This document shows positions 15,117 through 23,819 of a DNA stretch of 64,000 nucleotides, piece after piece (the stretch's first letter is position 1; every line of letters begins with the position of its first letter). Position numbers and translations under genes: made by a program. The DNA is from Tistrella mobilis KA081020-065. Lineage in GTDB: Bacteria; Pseudomonadota; Alphaproteobacteria; Tistrellales; Tistrellaceae. The notes under the pieces are model-generated. The model did no database searches. It had not been told where the DNA came from and worked only from the letters and a program-made list of their open reading frames with translations. The stretch is taken from the NCBI RefSeq assembly GCF_000264455.2, contig NC_017956.1:1471501-1535500 (forward strand), read 5' to 3'.

Positions 15117-17783
15117 TCAGGCATGCTGGCCGGTCTTGGCCGCCAGGAGCTGGGCCTTGGCCGCCTTGCGGGCCGCACGGGTCTTGCGCGCGGGCAGGGC
15201 GGCAATCAGCGCCATCACCAGACTGGAGCCGTAATTCGCGGCCTGCAGCAGCATCAGCGCCACCCAGAACCGGCTTTCGACGAAGGGTGCGTAGACGATC
15301 GAGATGCCGATCGCCACGCCCACCAGGGCCACCGCCAGGATGGTTTCGGCGCGGGCCATCTGGAAGGCCTGCATCACCGCCGGCTGATTCTCCGCCTTGG
15401 GCGTGCGGAAGAAGGGCAGGTGTTTGGTGATCAGACCGTAGAGCACGGCCGTGCCGATGGTGAAGCTGAGGCTGAGACCGGCAAGGCAGGCGCCCAGCCG
15501 CTGGCCGATGGTGCAGTTCACGCGGCCCTGATAGAGGCCGATGATGTGCATGGTGCGGATCGCGAAGCCGGCGAGTGCCGGAACCACGAACAGCGAGGAG
15601 GGCAGTTCCACGATCGCCGGGAAAGCGATGGCCAGCGCACCCCACAGAACCGACAGCACGGCGATGATCAGACCCAGGGCATCAGCCGCCCAGCCGGCCC
15701 AGCCGGCCAGGAAGTGATACTTCTGCATCGGCTTCAGCGCCGAGCGCTTGCGGCCCAGGATATAGCCCAGATGGCCGCGCATGATCTGCATGCCGCCATA
15801 GGCCCAGCGGAAGCGCTGCTTCTTGTAGGCCATGAAGCTGTCGGGCGTGACACCCCAGCCGAAGCGGTGGTTCGAATAGACCGAGCTCCAGCCGTTCTCC
15901 ATCAGGCGCAGGCCAAGCTCGGTGTCTTCGCAGATGCACCACTCCGACCAGCCGCCGACACTCTCCAGCGCCTTGCGGCGGATCATGGTCATGGTGCCGT
16001 GCTGGACGATCGCATCGTGATCGTTGCGCTGAACCATGCCGATGTCGAAGAAGCCGGCATATTCCCAGTTGGTCGCGGTCTTGAAGGGATGCTCCTGCCA
16101 GTCGCGATGATCCTGCGGCGACTGGACGAAGCCCACCTTTTCGTCGGCGAAATGCGGCGTCATCTTCCGCAGCCAGTCGGGCGAGACCACGTAGTCCGCG
16201 TCGATGACCGCGATCACCTCGGAATCCTCGGCCGTGTGGCGCAGCGCATAGTTCAGAGCGCCGGCCTTGAAGCCTTCGAGCGGGGCGACGTGGAAGAAGC
16301 GGAAGCGGGGGCCGAGTTCGGCGCAGATCCGCTCCAGCGGCCGCCACACGGCCTCGTCCTTGGTGTTGTTGTCGATGACCAGGACCTCGAAGTCCGGGTA
16401 GTCGAGCCGCGAGAGTGCGACCAGGGTCTCGCGCATCATCTCGGGCGGCTCGTTATAGGCCGGCACGTGGATCGAGACCTTGGGCAGGCGGTAGCCTTCG
16501 GGAGCGGCTTCCACCGGTTCGCTCGGCCGGCGACGGCCGCGGGCGAACAGAACCTCGACGAATTCCAGCGTCTGGGAGAGCAGCAGGATGACCAGCATGC
16601 CCATCAGCACCGCGAGCACGCCGCCCGCAACTGCACCCGAGACGTCCATGTACTGGACGGCGAAGCGATAGCCGACCCAGGCGACCAGGGCCGCCGCAGC
16701 CTGCACCAGCACCACGAAGGAGAGCCGGCCGGTCCACGACATGTCACGACGACGCGCCAGGAAGGTGAGGTTCAGCGGCAGGGCGATAAGGGCCGCGGCC
16801 AGCGCGATGGCGGGCCAGGCCGGCAGCGGATCGACCGGACCGGTCAGGTCGAATTTCGGCTGACGGTCGGCATTCCAATAGCCCCAATAGGCACCGACGC
16901 CACCCTCGTCATACCGCTTCCACGGCTGGTCGAAGGCTTCCATCAGGTAGAAGTTGATGCCTTCCTTCTTAGCGCGCGCGACCAGCTGGCGGATGAACTT
17001 GGCTTCTTCGGCAATCGAGGGCACGGCCTTGTTGAAAGCGCGGCCATCCGACGGCCAGCCGGCCTCGGCAACCAGGATCGGCTTGCCCGGATACATCCGC
17101 TTCAGGCGGTTGTACATGGCCACCGTGTGGTCGATCGACTGCTCGACCGTCAGACCTTCCCAATAGGGCAGGATATGGACGGCGAGGAAATCGGCGGCAC
17201 GGCCGAGTTCGGGATGTTCAAGCCACACATGCCAGGGCTCCGCGGTCGACACCGGCTGGCGGACCTGACTCTTCACCTGGCGGATGCGGGCGATGATCTG
17301 TTCGGGCGTCTGGTCGGCGCGCAGGATCGCCTCGTTACCCACCAGCACGCGGGTGACGTTGGGGTTCCGGCGGGCGCCCTGGACCAGGGCCTCGATCTCG
17401 CGATCGTTCTTGGCCTCGTCCTTGTCCAGCCACGAGCCCATGGTGACCTTCAGGCCGCGCTCGCGCGCCAGGGCCGGTACGGCCCCCTGGATGCCGAGGG
17501 CCGAATAGGTCCGGATCTCGCGGAACCGGGTGGCGACCAGCGCCAGATCTTCCCGGACCTGATCGACGGTCGGCTCCTCGCCGGCCTTCGGATCATTCTC
17601 CGGGCGAAAGGGTGAATAGGCGGCGCCGAGCAGGGGCTCGGTCACAGCGGGCAATTCCCGCTCGTGCTGATTGGGGAGGGCCCAGAAGGCCACGTTGCCA
17701 AGCGCGATGACGGCCGTGACGGCAATGGCGCCGATCCAGCCGCGCGTCTTGCCGCGCGTCTTCTTGGTCGGTTCAGCAGGCAT
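15117..17783 (-). CDS. NdvB-like cyclic beta-(1,3)-glucan synthase (GH17 + GT2 fusion)
   Basis: 888-residue membrane protein. A short cytoplasmic Lys/Arg N-terminus and one TM segment precede a periplasmic GH17-type domain with catalytic-type Glu in LVGNEAILR (about 151) and in VAEAGWPSDG (about 240). TM segments follow, then a family-2 glycosyltransferase starting at VSIHVPAYNE, with DNN, DAD (VIDADYV), CEDTELG and the QRFRW motif, and at least five C-terminal TM segments. This architecture is that of NdvB of Pseudomonas and Bradyrhizobium, which polymerises UDP-glucose and remodels the chain with the GH17 transglycosylase. The start is uncertain: ATG at 17783 is used, but GTG at 17795 or 17855 is possible. 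A separate GH17 membrane protein lies at 28618-30294. Confidence 0.88.
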   Translation of the reverse strand: MPAEPTKKTRGKTRGWIGAIAVTAVIALGNVAFWALPNQHERELPAVTEPLLGAAYSPFRPENDPKAGEEPTVDQVREDLALVATRFREIRTYSALGIQGAVPALARERGLKVTMGSWLDKDEAKNDREIEALVQGARRNPNVTRVLVGNEAILRADQTPEQIIARIRQVKSQVRQPVSTAEPWHVWLEHPELGRAADFLAVHILPYWEGLTVEQSIDHTVAMYNRLKRMYPGKPILVAEAGWPSDGRAFNKAVPSIAEEAKFIRQLVARAKKEGINFYLMEAFDQPWKRYDEGGVGAYWGYWNADRQPKFDLTGPVDPLPAWPAIALAAALIALPLNLTFLARRRDMSWTGRLSFVVLVQAAAALVAWVGYRFAVQYMDVSGAVAGGVLAVLMGMLVILLLSQTLEFVEVLFARGRRRPSEPVEAAPEGYRLPKVSIHVPAYNEPPEMMRETLVALSRLDYPDFEVLVIDNNTKDEAVWRPLERICAELGPRFRFFHVAPLEGFKAGALNYALRHTAEDSEVIAVIDADYVVSPDWLRKMTPHFADEKVGFVQSPQDHRDWQEHPFKTATNWEYAGFFDIGMVQRNDHDAIVQHGTMTMIRRKALESVGGWSEWCICEDTELGLRLMENGWSSVYSNHRFGWGVTPDSFMAYKKQRFRWAYGGMQIMRGHLGYILGRKRSALKPMQKYHFLAGWAGWAADALGLIIAVLSVLWGALAIAFPAIVELPSSLFVVPALAGFAIRTMHIIGLYQGRVNCTIGQRLGACLAGLSLSFTIGTAVLYGLITKHLPFFRTPKAENQPAVMQAFQMARAETILAVALVGVAIGISIVYAPFVESRFWVALMLLQAANYGSSLVMALIAALPARKTRAARKAAKAQLLAAKTGQHA

Positions 17784-18109
17784 GTCGTTCGGCACGATCT
17801 TGCGTCCCAAGTGATGCCACGGAAAAACGGCGCGCCCCGGAATGGAGTGCGCCACGAGCCAACCATTTGTCTTTTGAGTGCACTTGAAGGCTGCGCCCGC
17901 TGATCTCTTTCGATCACCGGACTGAACGACATGCGTCTTTTCAGACGGCTTGTGTCGTTCCTTCCACTTCCAGCTTTACCTCAAACGAAACCGGGCTTCG
18001 CCACGCCCGACCTGTCCTCGTTTCTTTTTTAGTTCCGACGCAGCCCCGCGTCGGTTACGAGTTATATATGCTCCGCCCCGGGCCACACAACAGCGGAACG
18101 TGCATAGCC
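17784..18109. other. Intergenic region upstream of ndvB-like gene
   Basis: About 320 bp between divergent genes. It is AT-richer around 17870-18070 and contains a perfect 7-bp hairpin CCGACGC/GCGTCGG at 18035-18054 preceded on the plus strand by a T-run. The T-run is on the wrong side for a terminator in either direction. It probably holds promoters for both flanking genes; no specific operator is assigned. Confidence 0.4.
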
Positions 18110-18496
18110 ATGTGTCAAGATATGTCCCGCGAACATCCCTCCGCCCTGTTTCTGCCCCTCGCTGGTCTTGGGATCGCCGCAACCATCCTTCTGGCCCTGT
18201 GGTTGAGGGTGGAAGTGGTCCAGCCCGAGGCATTGACGTGGGCCTGCGCCGCCGAGGCGCGCCCGCTCTGGTGCGGCCCCCGGCAGCTGCTGCTGGAAGC
18301 CTTCAACATGGGCGTGATCGGCGGCGCCGCCCTTGTGGTTTCGATCGCAGCCCTGATCATCGCCCATCCGCTGGGGCAGAAACTGGCGCTGGCGGGGCTG
18401 GTGCTCTCGATCTTCGCCTTCGCGCTCTACAATGCCGGCGCGGCCGCCCCGGCCGCGGTCTTCGCCCTGTTGCGGCTGTTCCGCAGCCGGGGATAA
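18110..18496 (+). CDS. Small integral membrane protein, function unknown
   Basis: About 128 residues with three or four hydrophobic segments: ALFLPLAGLGIAATILLALW, FNMGVIGGAALVVSIAALII, KLALAGLVLSIFAFALYNA and a short last one. Two Cys (WACAAEARPLWC) lie in the first extracytoplasmic loop and could form a disulfide. The start is uncertain among ATGs at 18068, 18110 and 18122. It is divergent from the NdvB-like gene and might belong to envelope glucan biology, but only position suggests this. I do not recognise the family. Confidence 0.6.
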   Translation: MCQDMSREHPSALFLPLAGLGIAATILLALWLRVEVVQPEALTWACAAEARPLWCGPRQLLLEAFNMGVIGGAALVVSIAALIIAHPLGQKLALAGLVLSIFAFALYNAGAAAPAAVFALLRLFRSRG

Positions 18497-18500
18497 CCCC

Positions 18501-20306
18501 TTATGCCAGCAGGAAGTCCGCCGCGGTCAGCCCGCCCGGCTGCACGCCGTCAAGGATGATGCTGCCGGCGGCAGTGACGAGGACGGCATCACCGCCGAGG
18601 CGCATGAAGGCCGCGCGGGCGGCCCCGGCCGAGGCGAAGAGATCGGCGTCGAGCACGATCAGATCGTGATCGTCGGCATGGGCGTTGAAATCGGTGATCC
18701 GGTTCACGCCCGCGATGCCGGCCGAAAAGTCGAAACGGTCACTGCCCGTGCCGCCCGACAGCCGGTCATTGCCGGTGCCTGCGATCAGCAGGTCGTCGCC
18801 CGCGGCACCGAACAGGGCGTCATCGCCCGCGCCACCGTCGAGCCGGTCGCCGCCGGCCCCGCCATGGAGCAGATCCCGGCCGCCGAGCCCCGCCAGGACA
18901 TCGTCGCCGGCCAGGCCAAAGATCCGGTCGGTGCCGGCCGTGCCTGCCAGGGTGTCGGCGGCGCCGCTGCCCTCGCTATGGCCGGCCCAGGCGATATCCG
19001 CCCCGAACCACGACCGGTTGTCGAGCCCGTCCGCGCCCAGGTCGAAGGACTGGAACCAGCCGTCGAAATCCACCCGCTCGACCGAGCGCAGCTCTTTGAG
19101 CCCGAGCGTCCCGGTTTCGTCATAGAGGAAGACGGTGCCGTCGCCGAGGCGCAGCGCGGTGATGTCCGATGCGTCGCCCGCGATCTCCACCCGGTCGGTC
19201 CCGGCCCCGCCCGCGACCGTGTCGTTGCCGGTGGACAGTGCCACCAGATCATCGCCGCCGAAGCCGTCGAGGAAGTCGCCACCCCGGCCGTCCCGCAGGC
19301 GATCGGCCTGATCGGTGCCCAGGATGAAGGCGGGCGCGCCGTGGTGATCCGAGGTGGCGCGCGGCGCATCCTCCACCCAGACGGTGCCGCGGAGCAGGTC
19401 GCTCAATTGCGAGATCACCACCACGCTGTCGGTCGTGATCTGATCATAGAAGCTCGACCGGCCGATCACGCTCACCGCCGGTTCCGACAGGATGCCGGTG
19501 ACATGGGCGTTCCAGCCGCCCGCGATGTTCAGGATGCCGAAGGGGCCGTAGGGCGACAGCGGGTTGGCGTAAAAATCGTTGAACAGCACGATGTTGTCGG
19601 CCGAACTTGCGAAGCTCTGATCCTCGTTGATCAGCGCTTCGAGCAGGCCTTCGCCGACCGAGCCGTCGGAGGTGCCGATGATGCGGTAGACCACGTCGTT
19701 CTCGGCGCCGAAATTGAGCACCACATCCGGGTCGTCATAGATCGTCGGCGAGGAGAAGCCGAAATAATCGGCATCGGCATAGAAGCCATCGGCCAGTTCC
19801 CCGCGGCGTTCGGCCAGATTGTTCACGGCCGCGCCACCCAGGCTGTAGCCGGTAACCAGCACGTCGGCGCCCGTCAGGCCGATATCGGCTGCGAAACCGG
19901 CCGTGGCCTCCAGAAGATAGGCGAATTCATCGACATAGGCGGCATCGACCAGATCCAGATAGTCGACCACATCCCCCGCATCGCTGGTGCCGGCGAAGGC
20001 GACCGCCAGCCGGGTGATGCTGCCGTCAGCCGCCGTCTCGGCCAGGATGCAAGCCTGCGGGCTGCTGGAGGTCTGACCGATGAAATTGCCGTAAGCATCG
20101 ACCCGATCGGCGGAAAGCCCGAGTTCGGCGGCGGTGACCGCACGCCAGCCGGCGGGCAGATCTGGATCACCGCCGCCGGCTTCGGCCACCACGCCGATGA
20201 CGCCGGCGAGGGCATTGAAGGCGGCGAACTGGGCATTGCGGGCAAGACCGAAGGCGGTCTCGATATCGGCGCGGGCGTCCTCGCCCTTATAGGTGAAGAT
20301 CGGCAT
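18501..20306 (-). CDS. RTX-repeat lipase/esterase-like secreted protein
   Basis: 601 residues, no N-terminal signal peptide. The N-terminal half is an alpha/beta-hydrolase of the lipase family I.3 style: GYSLGG (nucleophile Ser155), with Asp204 in AENDVVYR and His268 in WNAHVTG as probable triad partners. The C-terminal half carries calcium-binding nonapeptide repeats in two blocks, about 340-375 (GGDFLDGFGGDD, GNDTVAGGAGTD) and about 455-540 (GTDRIFGLAGDD through GNDRLSGGTGSD). A hydrophobic end suits C-terminal type I secretion. No ABC/MFP/OMF exporter genes are adjacent, so the secretion system must be elsewhere. Strong ribosome-binding site GGAGGGG precedes the ATG. Confidence 0.87.
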   Translation of the reverse strand: MPIFTYKGEDARADIETAFGLARNAQFAAFNALAGVIGVVAEAGGGDPDLPAGWRAVTAAELGLSADRVDAYGNFIGQTSSSPQACILAETAADGSITRLAVAFAGTSDAGDVVDYLDLVDAAYVDEFAYLLEATAGFAADIGLTGADVLVTGYSLGGAAVNNLAERRGELADGFYADADYFGFSSPTIYDDPDVVLNFGAENDVVYRIIGTSDGSVGEGLLEALINEDQSFASSADNIVLFNDFYANPLSPYGPFGILNIAGGWNAHVTGILSEPAVSVIGRSSFYDQITTDSVVVISQLSDLLRGTVWVEDAPRATSDHHGAPAFILGTDQADRLRDGRGGDFLDGFGGDDLVALSTGNDTVAGGAGTDRVEIAGDASDITALRLGDGTVFLYDETGTLGLKELRSVERVDFDGWFQSFDLGADGLDNRSWFGADIAWAGHSEGSGAADTLAGTAGTDRIFGLAGDDVLAGLGGRDLLHGGAGGDRLDGGAGDDALFGAAGDDLLIAGTGNDRLSGGTGSDRFDFSAGIAGVNRITDFNAHADDHDLIVLDADLFASAGAARAAFMRLGGDAVLVTAAGSIILDGVQPGGLTAADFLLA

Positions 20307-20393
20307 TTCCCCTCCTCAGCCGTGACCAGGGGGTCCGGCGTCTTTTTATCAACCAAAGGTTATGTTAGGGGCGGGGTCTCGGCGCGGTCAATG

Positions 20394-20409
20394 ACGTTTA
20401 CGTAAACGT
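20394..20409. promoter_or_regulatory. Perfect 16-bp palindrome, likely operator
   Basis: ACGTTTACGTAAACGT is a perfect 16-bp palindrome in the 198-bp divergent spacer between the RTX lipase-like gene and glucokinase. It lies 88 bp before the lipase start and 96 bp before the glk start. Symmetric sites with a central CG pair are typical for LacI/GalR-family regulators, which commonly control sugar genes; that assignment is inference. No LacI gene is in the window. Confidence 0.65.
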
Positions 20410-20504
20410 TAATCACCCGGCCCACGGCCTTCCGGGCTAGGCAGTGCCGGGGTGGCAGGGTATGAAGGGCCGGGTGGCGGCGCTTTCAAGAAGGATCTGA
20501 TGCG

Positions 20505-21599
20505 ATGCGCTTTCCCGACGGCAGCCCCTCGCAGCCGGGGCGCCCGCAGCGGGGCGGTTCGAAGACGGAGCGGCCAGCGGCACCGCGGCCGCAGCCCGAT
20601 CTGCTGATCGCGGATCTGGGCGGTACCAATCTGCGCATCGCCCGGCGCGACGGCCGCGGCCGGACTGTCCTGCTCGGCCGCTTCGCCAGCCACGAGATCG
20701 AGGATCTGCCCGATCTGCTGCGCCGGGTCTGGCTGAAGGCGGCCGGCCGGGTGCCGGCGGCGCTGGCCATCGCCGTGGCGGGCCCGATCGATCATGGGGC
20801 CGGGCAGGCGCGGTTGACCAATCATCCGGCGCTGGCGATCTCCTCCGCCGCCATTGCACGGGCGCTGGGCCTGCGCGGCATTGCGATGGTCAATGATCTG
20901 GCGGCCCAGGCGATGGGGCTGGCACTGGGGGCGGGCGGCACGCGCGAGATGGTGGCGCCGGGCACGCCCGATGACGAGGCACCCCGGCTGCTGATCGGGC
21001 TTGGCACCGGCTTCGGCACCGCGCTGATCCTGCCCGGGCGTGGCGGGCTGCCGCAGGTGGTGCCGGCCGAAGGCGGGCATGTGACGCTGGCGGCGGAAAC
21101 TGCCGCCGAATGGGCGGTGATCGAGGCGGCGCGGCCGCTGCCCGGCACGGCCGGGGTGAATGATCACGTCTCGGCCGAAGATCTCGTTTCCGGCCACGGC
21201 CTGCCGCGGCTGGCGGCGGCGGTTGCCGCGGTGCGCGGGCTGGCCCCTGTCCAGGGTGAAGCTGAGGCGGTGACAGAGGCGGCCCTTGCCGGCGATGCCG
21301 GGGCACGGGAGGCGTTCGAACTGTTCTCCGGCTGGGCGGGGGCGGTGGCCGGCGATCTGGCGATCGCGACCGGCGCGCGCGGCGGCGTGGTGCTTTCGGG
21401 CGATCTGCTGCATCGGCTGGGCGGGCTGTTCGACCGGCGGCGGGCGGCGGCGCGGTTCAGGGCCAAGGGCAGGTTTTCGGCCTATCTCGCGAATGTGCCG
21501 CTGGAACTGGCGCCGGCCGGGGACGATCTGGCCTTTGCGGGGCTGACCGGCATCGCCGATGCGGTGGCGGCGCGGGAGGCGGGGCCGGTCTTCGACTGA
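20505..21599 (+). CDS. glk: Glucokinase
   Basis: ATP-dependent phosphorylation of glucose to glucose-6-phosphate in the cytoplasm. 364 residues. Glk-family motifs in order are LLIADLGGTNLRIARRD (phosphate 1), AIAVAGPI, MVNDLAAQAMGL, LLIGLGTGFGTALI, VPAEGGHVTL and VVLSGDLLHRLGGLF (adenosine motif). The first 30 residues are an extra Pro/Arg-rich tail not usual in Glk; the enzyme core starts at PDLLIADLGG. An AAGGA site supports the ATG at 20505. Confidence 0.9.
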   Translation: MRFPDGSPSQPGRPQRGGSKTERPAAPRPQPDLLIADLGGTNLRIARRDGRGRTVLLGRFASHEIEDLPDLLRRVWLKAAGRVPAALAIAVAGPIDHGAGQARLTNHPALAISSAAIARALGLRGIAMVNDLAAQAMGLALGAGGTREMVAPGTPDDEAPRLLIGLGTGFGTALILPGRGGLPQVVPAEGGHVTLAAETAAEWAVIEAARPLPGTAGVNDHVSAEDLVSGHGLPRLAAAVAAVRGLAPVQGEAEAVTEAALAGDAGAREAFELFSGWAGAVAGDLAIATGARGGVVLSGDLLHRLGGLFDRRRAAARFRAKGRFSAYLANVPLELAPAGDDLAFAGLTGIADAVAAREAGPVFD

Positions 21600-21643
21600 C
21601 CGGGCCGTCTGACCGAGGGGACCAGAAGCGGAAGGGGGACGCC

Positions 21644-22774
21644 ATGACCGGCGACCAGACAAGTCCGACGCCGGCGGCGCGCGGTTTTCGCATGCCCGGC
21701 GAATTCGCACCGCAGGATGGCTGCTGGATGATCTGGCCGGAGCGGCCGGACAACTGGCGGCTGGGCGCCAAGCCGGCCCAGGCGGCCTTTACCGCGGTCG
21801 CAACGGCGATTGCCGACGTCGTGCCGGTGACGGTGGCGGTCTCGGCCCGGCAGTGGTCGAATGCCCGATCCCGGCTGCCGCACCAGGCGCGGCTGGTGGA
21901 GATGAGCACCAACGACGCCTGGATGCGCGATGTCGGCCCCAGTTTCGTGACCGACGGCGCCGGCGGCCGGCTCGGCATCGACTGGCGGTTCAACGCCTGG
22001 GGCGGCTTTCATGACGGGCTGTACTTCCCCTGGGACCAGGACGATCTGGTGGCGGCCAAGGTGTCGGAGATCGATGCCGATGGCAGCTGGCGGGCACCCG
22101 TGGTGCTGGAGGGCGGCGCCATCCACAGCGATGGCGAGGGCACCGTCTTCACCACCGCCGAATGCCTGCTCTCCCCCGGCCGCAACGGCCCCGACGGGCG
22201 GGCGGCGGTCGAGGCGGCGCTGGGGCAGGCGCTGGGCGCCGAGCAGGTGATCTGGCTGCCGCGTGGGGTGTTCCTGGACGAAACCACCGGCCACGTCGAC
22301 AACCTGATCCATGTGGTGGCGCCGGGCGTGGTGTGCCTGACCTGGACCGATGATCGCGGCGATCCGCAATGGGAACGCTCGGCCGAGGCTGAGGCGCTGC
22401 TGGCCGAAGCACGCGACGCACGCGGCCGGCGGCTGACCGTGCACCGGGTGCATCAGCCGGGCCCCCTTGCCCTGACCGCAGAAGAAGCGGCGGGGGTGGA
22501 TGTCGTGCCCGGCAGCCAGCCGCGCCGCGCCGGCGACCGCCTGGCCGGGTCTTACGTCAATTTTCTGATGGCCCACGGGGCGGCATCGGGCCGGCGGCGG
22601 ATCGTGATGCCGCTGCTGGATCCCGCACGCGATCAGGCGGCGGCCGATGCAATCGCCACCGCCTGTCCGGGATGGGAGATCCTGGGCGTGCCCGGGCGCG
22701 AAATCCTGCTGGGCGGCGGCAATATTCATTGCATTACCCAGCAGGTGCCGGCGCGCCGGGGGCGCCAGTCGTAA
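21644..22774 (+). CDS. aguA: Agmatine deiminase
   Basis: Converts agmatine to N-carbamoylputrescine and ammonia in putrescine synthesis. 376 residues, the family length. PAD-family signatures are MSTNDAWMRDVGPSFV (about 86-101), LEGGAIHSDGEGT, DETTGHVDNL, GSYVNFLM and the C-terminal catalytic Cys in GGGNIHCITQQ. Its usual partner, N-carbamoylputrescine amidase (aguB), is not adjacent. It follows glk by 44 bp and ends 4 bp before the convergent pirin stop. Confidence 0.95.
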   Translation: MTGDQTSPTPAARGFRMPGEFAPQDGCWMIWPERPDNWRLGAKPAQAAFTAVATAIADVVPVTVAVSARQWSNARSRLPHQARLVEMSTNDAWMRDVGPSFVTDGAGGRLGIDWRFNAWGGFHDGLYFPWDQDDLVAAKVSEIDADGSWRAPVVLEGGAIHSDGEGTVFTTAECLLSPGRNGPDGRAAVEAALGQALGAEQVIWLPRGVFLDETTGHVDNLIHVVAPGVVCLTWTDDRGDPQWERSAEAEALLAEARDARGRRLTVHRVHQPGPLALTAEEAAGVDVVPGSQPRRAGDRLAGSYVNFLMAHGAASGRRRIVMPLLDPARDQAAADAIATACPGWEILGVPGREILLGGGNIHCITQQVPARRGRQS

Positions 22775-22778
22775 CCGA

Positions 22779-23675
22779 TCAGAAGCGGCCGCGACGGTAG
22801 TCGTCGATCGCCTGGATGATCTCTGCTTCGGTGTTCATGACGAAGGGGCCGTAGCGGGCGACCGGCTCGCCGATCGGCCGGCCGGCGACCAGGATCGCCC
22901 GGGCGGGCTGGTCCGAGGCATTGGCGAGGCCGAGCCCGCCATCCCCGCCCAGAACCGCCAGGCGTGCGGTGCCGAGCGGCCGCGCCGCCTCTCCCGTGCC
23001 GGCGATCAGCGCGCCGTCATAGACATAGAGGAAGGCGGTGTGGCCGGCAGGGACCGGCAGTTCCACCTCACCGCCCGGCACCAGCTCGATATCGACATAG
23101 AGCGGGTCGCTGGCGACGCCGGCCACCGGGCCGGTGGTGCCGAACACCTCGCCCGCGATCACCTTGACCGTGCCGGCATCGCCGGGCAGGGCGGCGGCGG
23201 GGATGCTCTCGGGCCCGAATTCGCGATAGGCGGGGCGCGCCATCTTTTCGGCCGCGGGCAGGTTCACCCACAGCTGAAAGCCGCGCATCAGCCCTTCGGT
23301 CTGCTCGGGCATCTCTTCATGGATGATGCCGCGGCCGGCGGACATCCACTGCACGCCGCCCGGCACCAGCACGCCCTTGTGCCCGGCATTGTCGGCATGG
23401 CGCATGCGGCCGGCGAGCATATAGGTCACAGTCTCGAAGCCGCGATGCGGATGGGCGGGAAAACCGCCGATATAGGCGCCGGGATCGTCGGAGCCGAATT
23501 CATCCAGCATCAGGAACGGGTCGAGCATGTCGAGCGACGGCTGACCGATCACCCGCTTGAGCTTGACCCCGTCACCATCGGAGACGGCACGGCCGACCAC
23601 CACCTGCGTGACGTGGCGACCGGTCGTGGCATCCGCGGGCCGGGGCGAGGAGGTGAGGGTGGTGGTGGCGGTCAT
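22779..23675 (-). CDS. Pirin family protein
   Basis: 298-residue bicupin. The N-terminal pirin cupin has the metal-binding pattern GGFPAHPHRGFETVTYMLAG with a second His in RGIIHEEMP, and the C-terminal cupin ends with GPFVMNTEAEIIQAIDDY, highly typical of bacterial pirins. Some pirins act as quercetin 2,3-dioxygenases or redox/metal sensors; which role applies here is unknown. The start was moved to 23675 (MTATTTL), where an AAGGGTG site lies about 10 bp upstream. Confidence 0.92.
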   Translation of the reverse strand: MTATTTLTSSPRPADATTGRHVTQVVVGRAVSDGDGVKLKRVIGQPSLDMLDPFLMLDEFGSDDPGAYIGGFPAHPHRGFETVTYMLAGRMRHADNAGHKGVLVPGGVQWMSAGRGIIHEEMPEQTEGLMRGFQLWVNLPAAEKMARPAYREFGPESIPAAALPGDAGTVKVIAGEVFGTTGPVAGVASDPLYVDIELVPGGEVELPVPAGHTAFLYVYDGALIAGTGEAARPLGTARLAVLGGDGGLGLANASDQPARAILVAGRPIGEPVARYGPFVMNTEAEIIQAIDDYRRGRF

Positions 23676-23819
23676 CGGGCACACCCTTTCGAATGGCTGC
23701 GGGCGGCGCACCGGCGCCGCCCTGTTTTCCCGATCCAAGATAGGGTGTCGGAGACTGTTTCCGAAGACCGTAGAATTGCAACGCTCCGTCGCGCAGATGG
23801 AAACGATGCGACGGGCGGC

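Noticed and set aside
18035-18054. CCGACGC/GCGTCGG hairpin as a terminator
   Set aside because: The T-run lies before rather than after the hairpin on the plus strand and would be an A-run on the minus strand.
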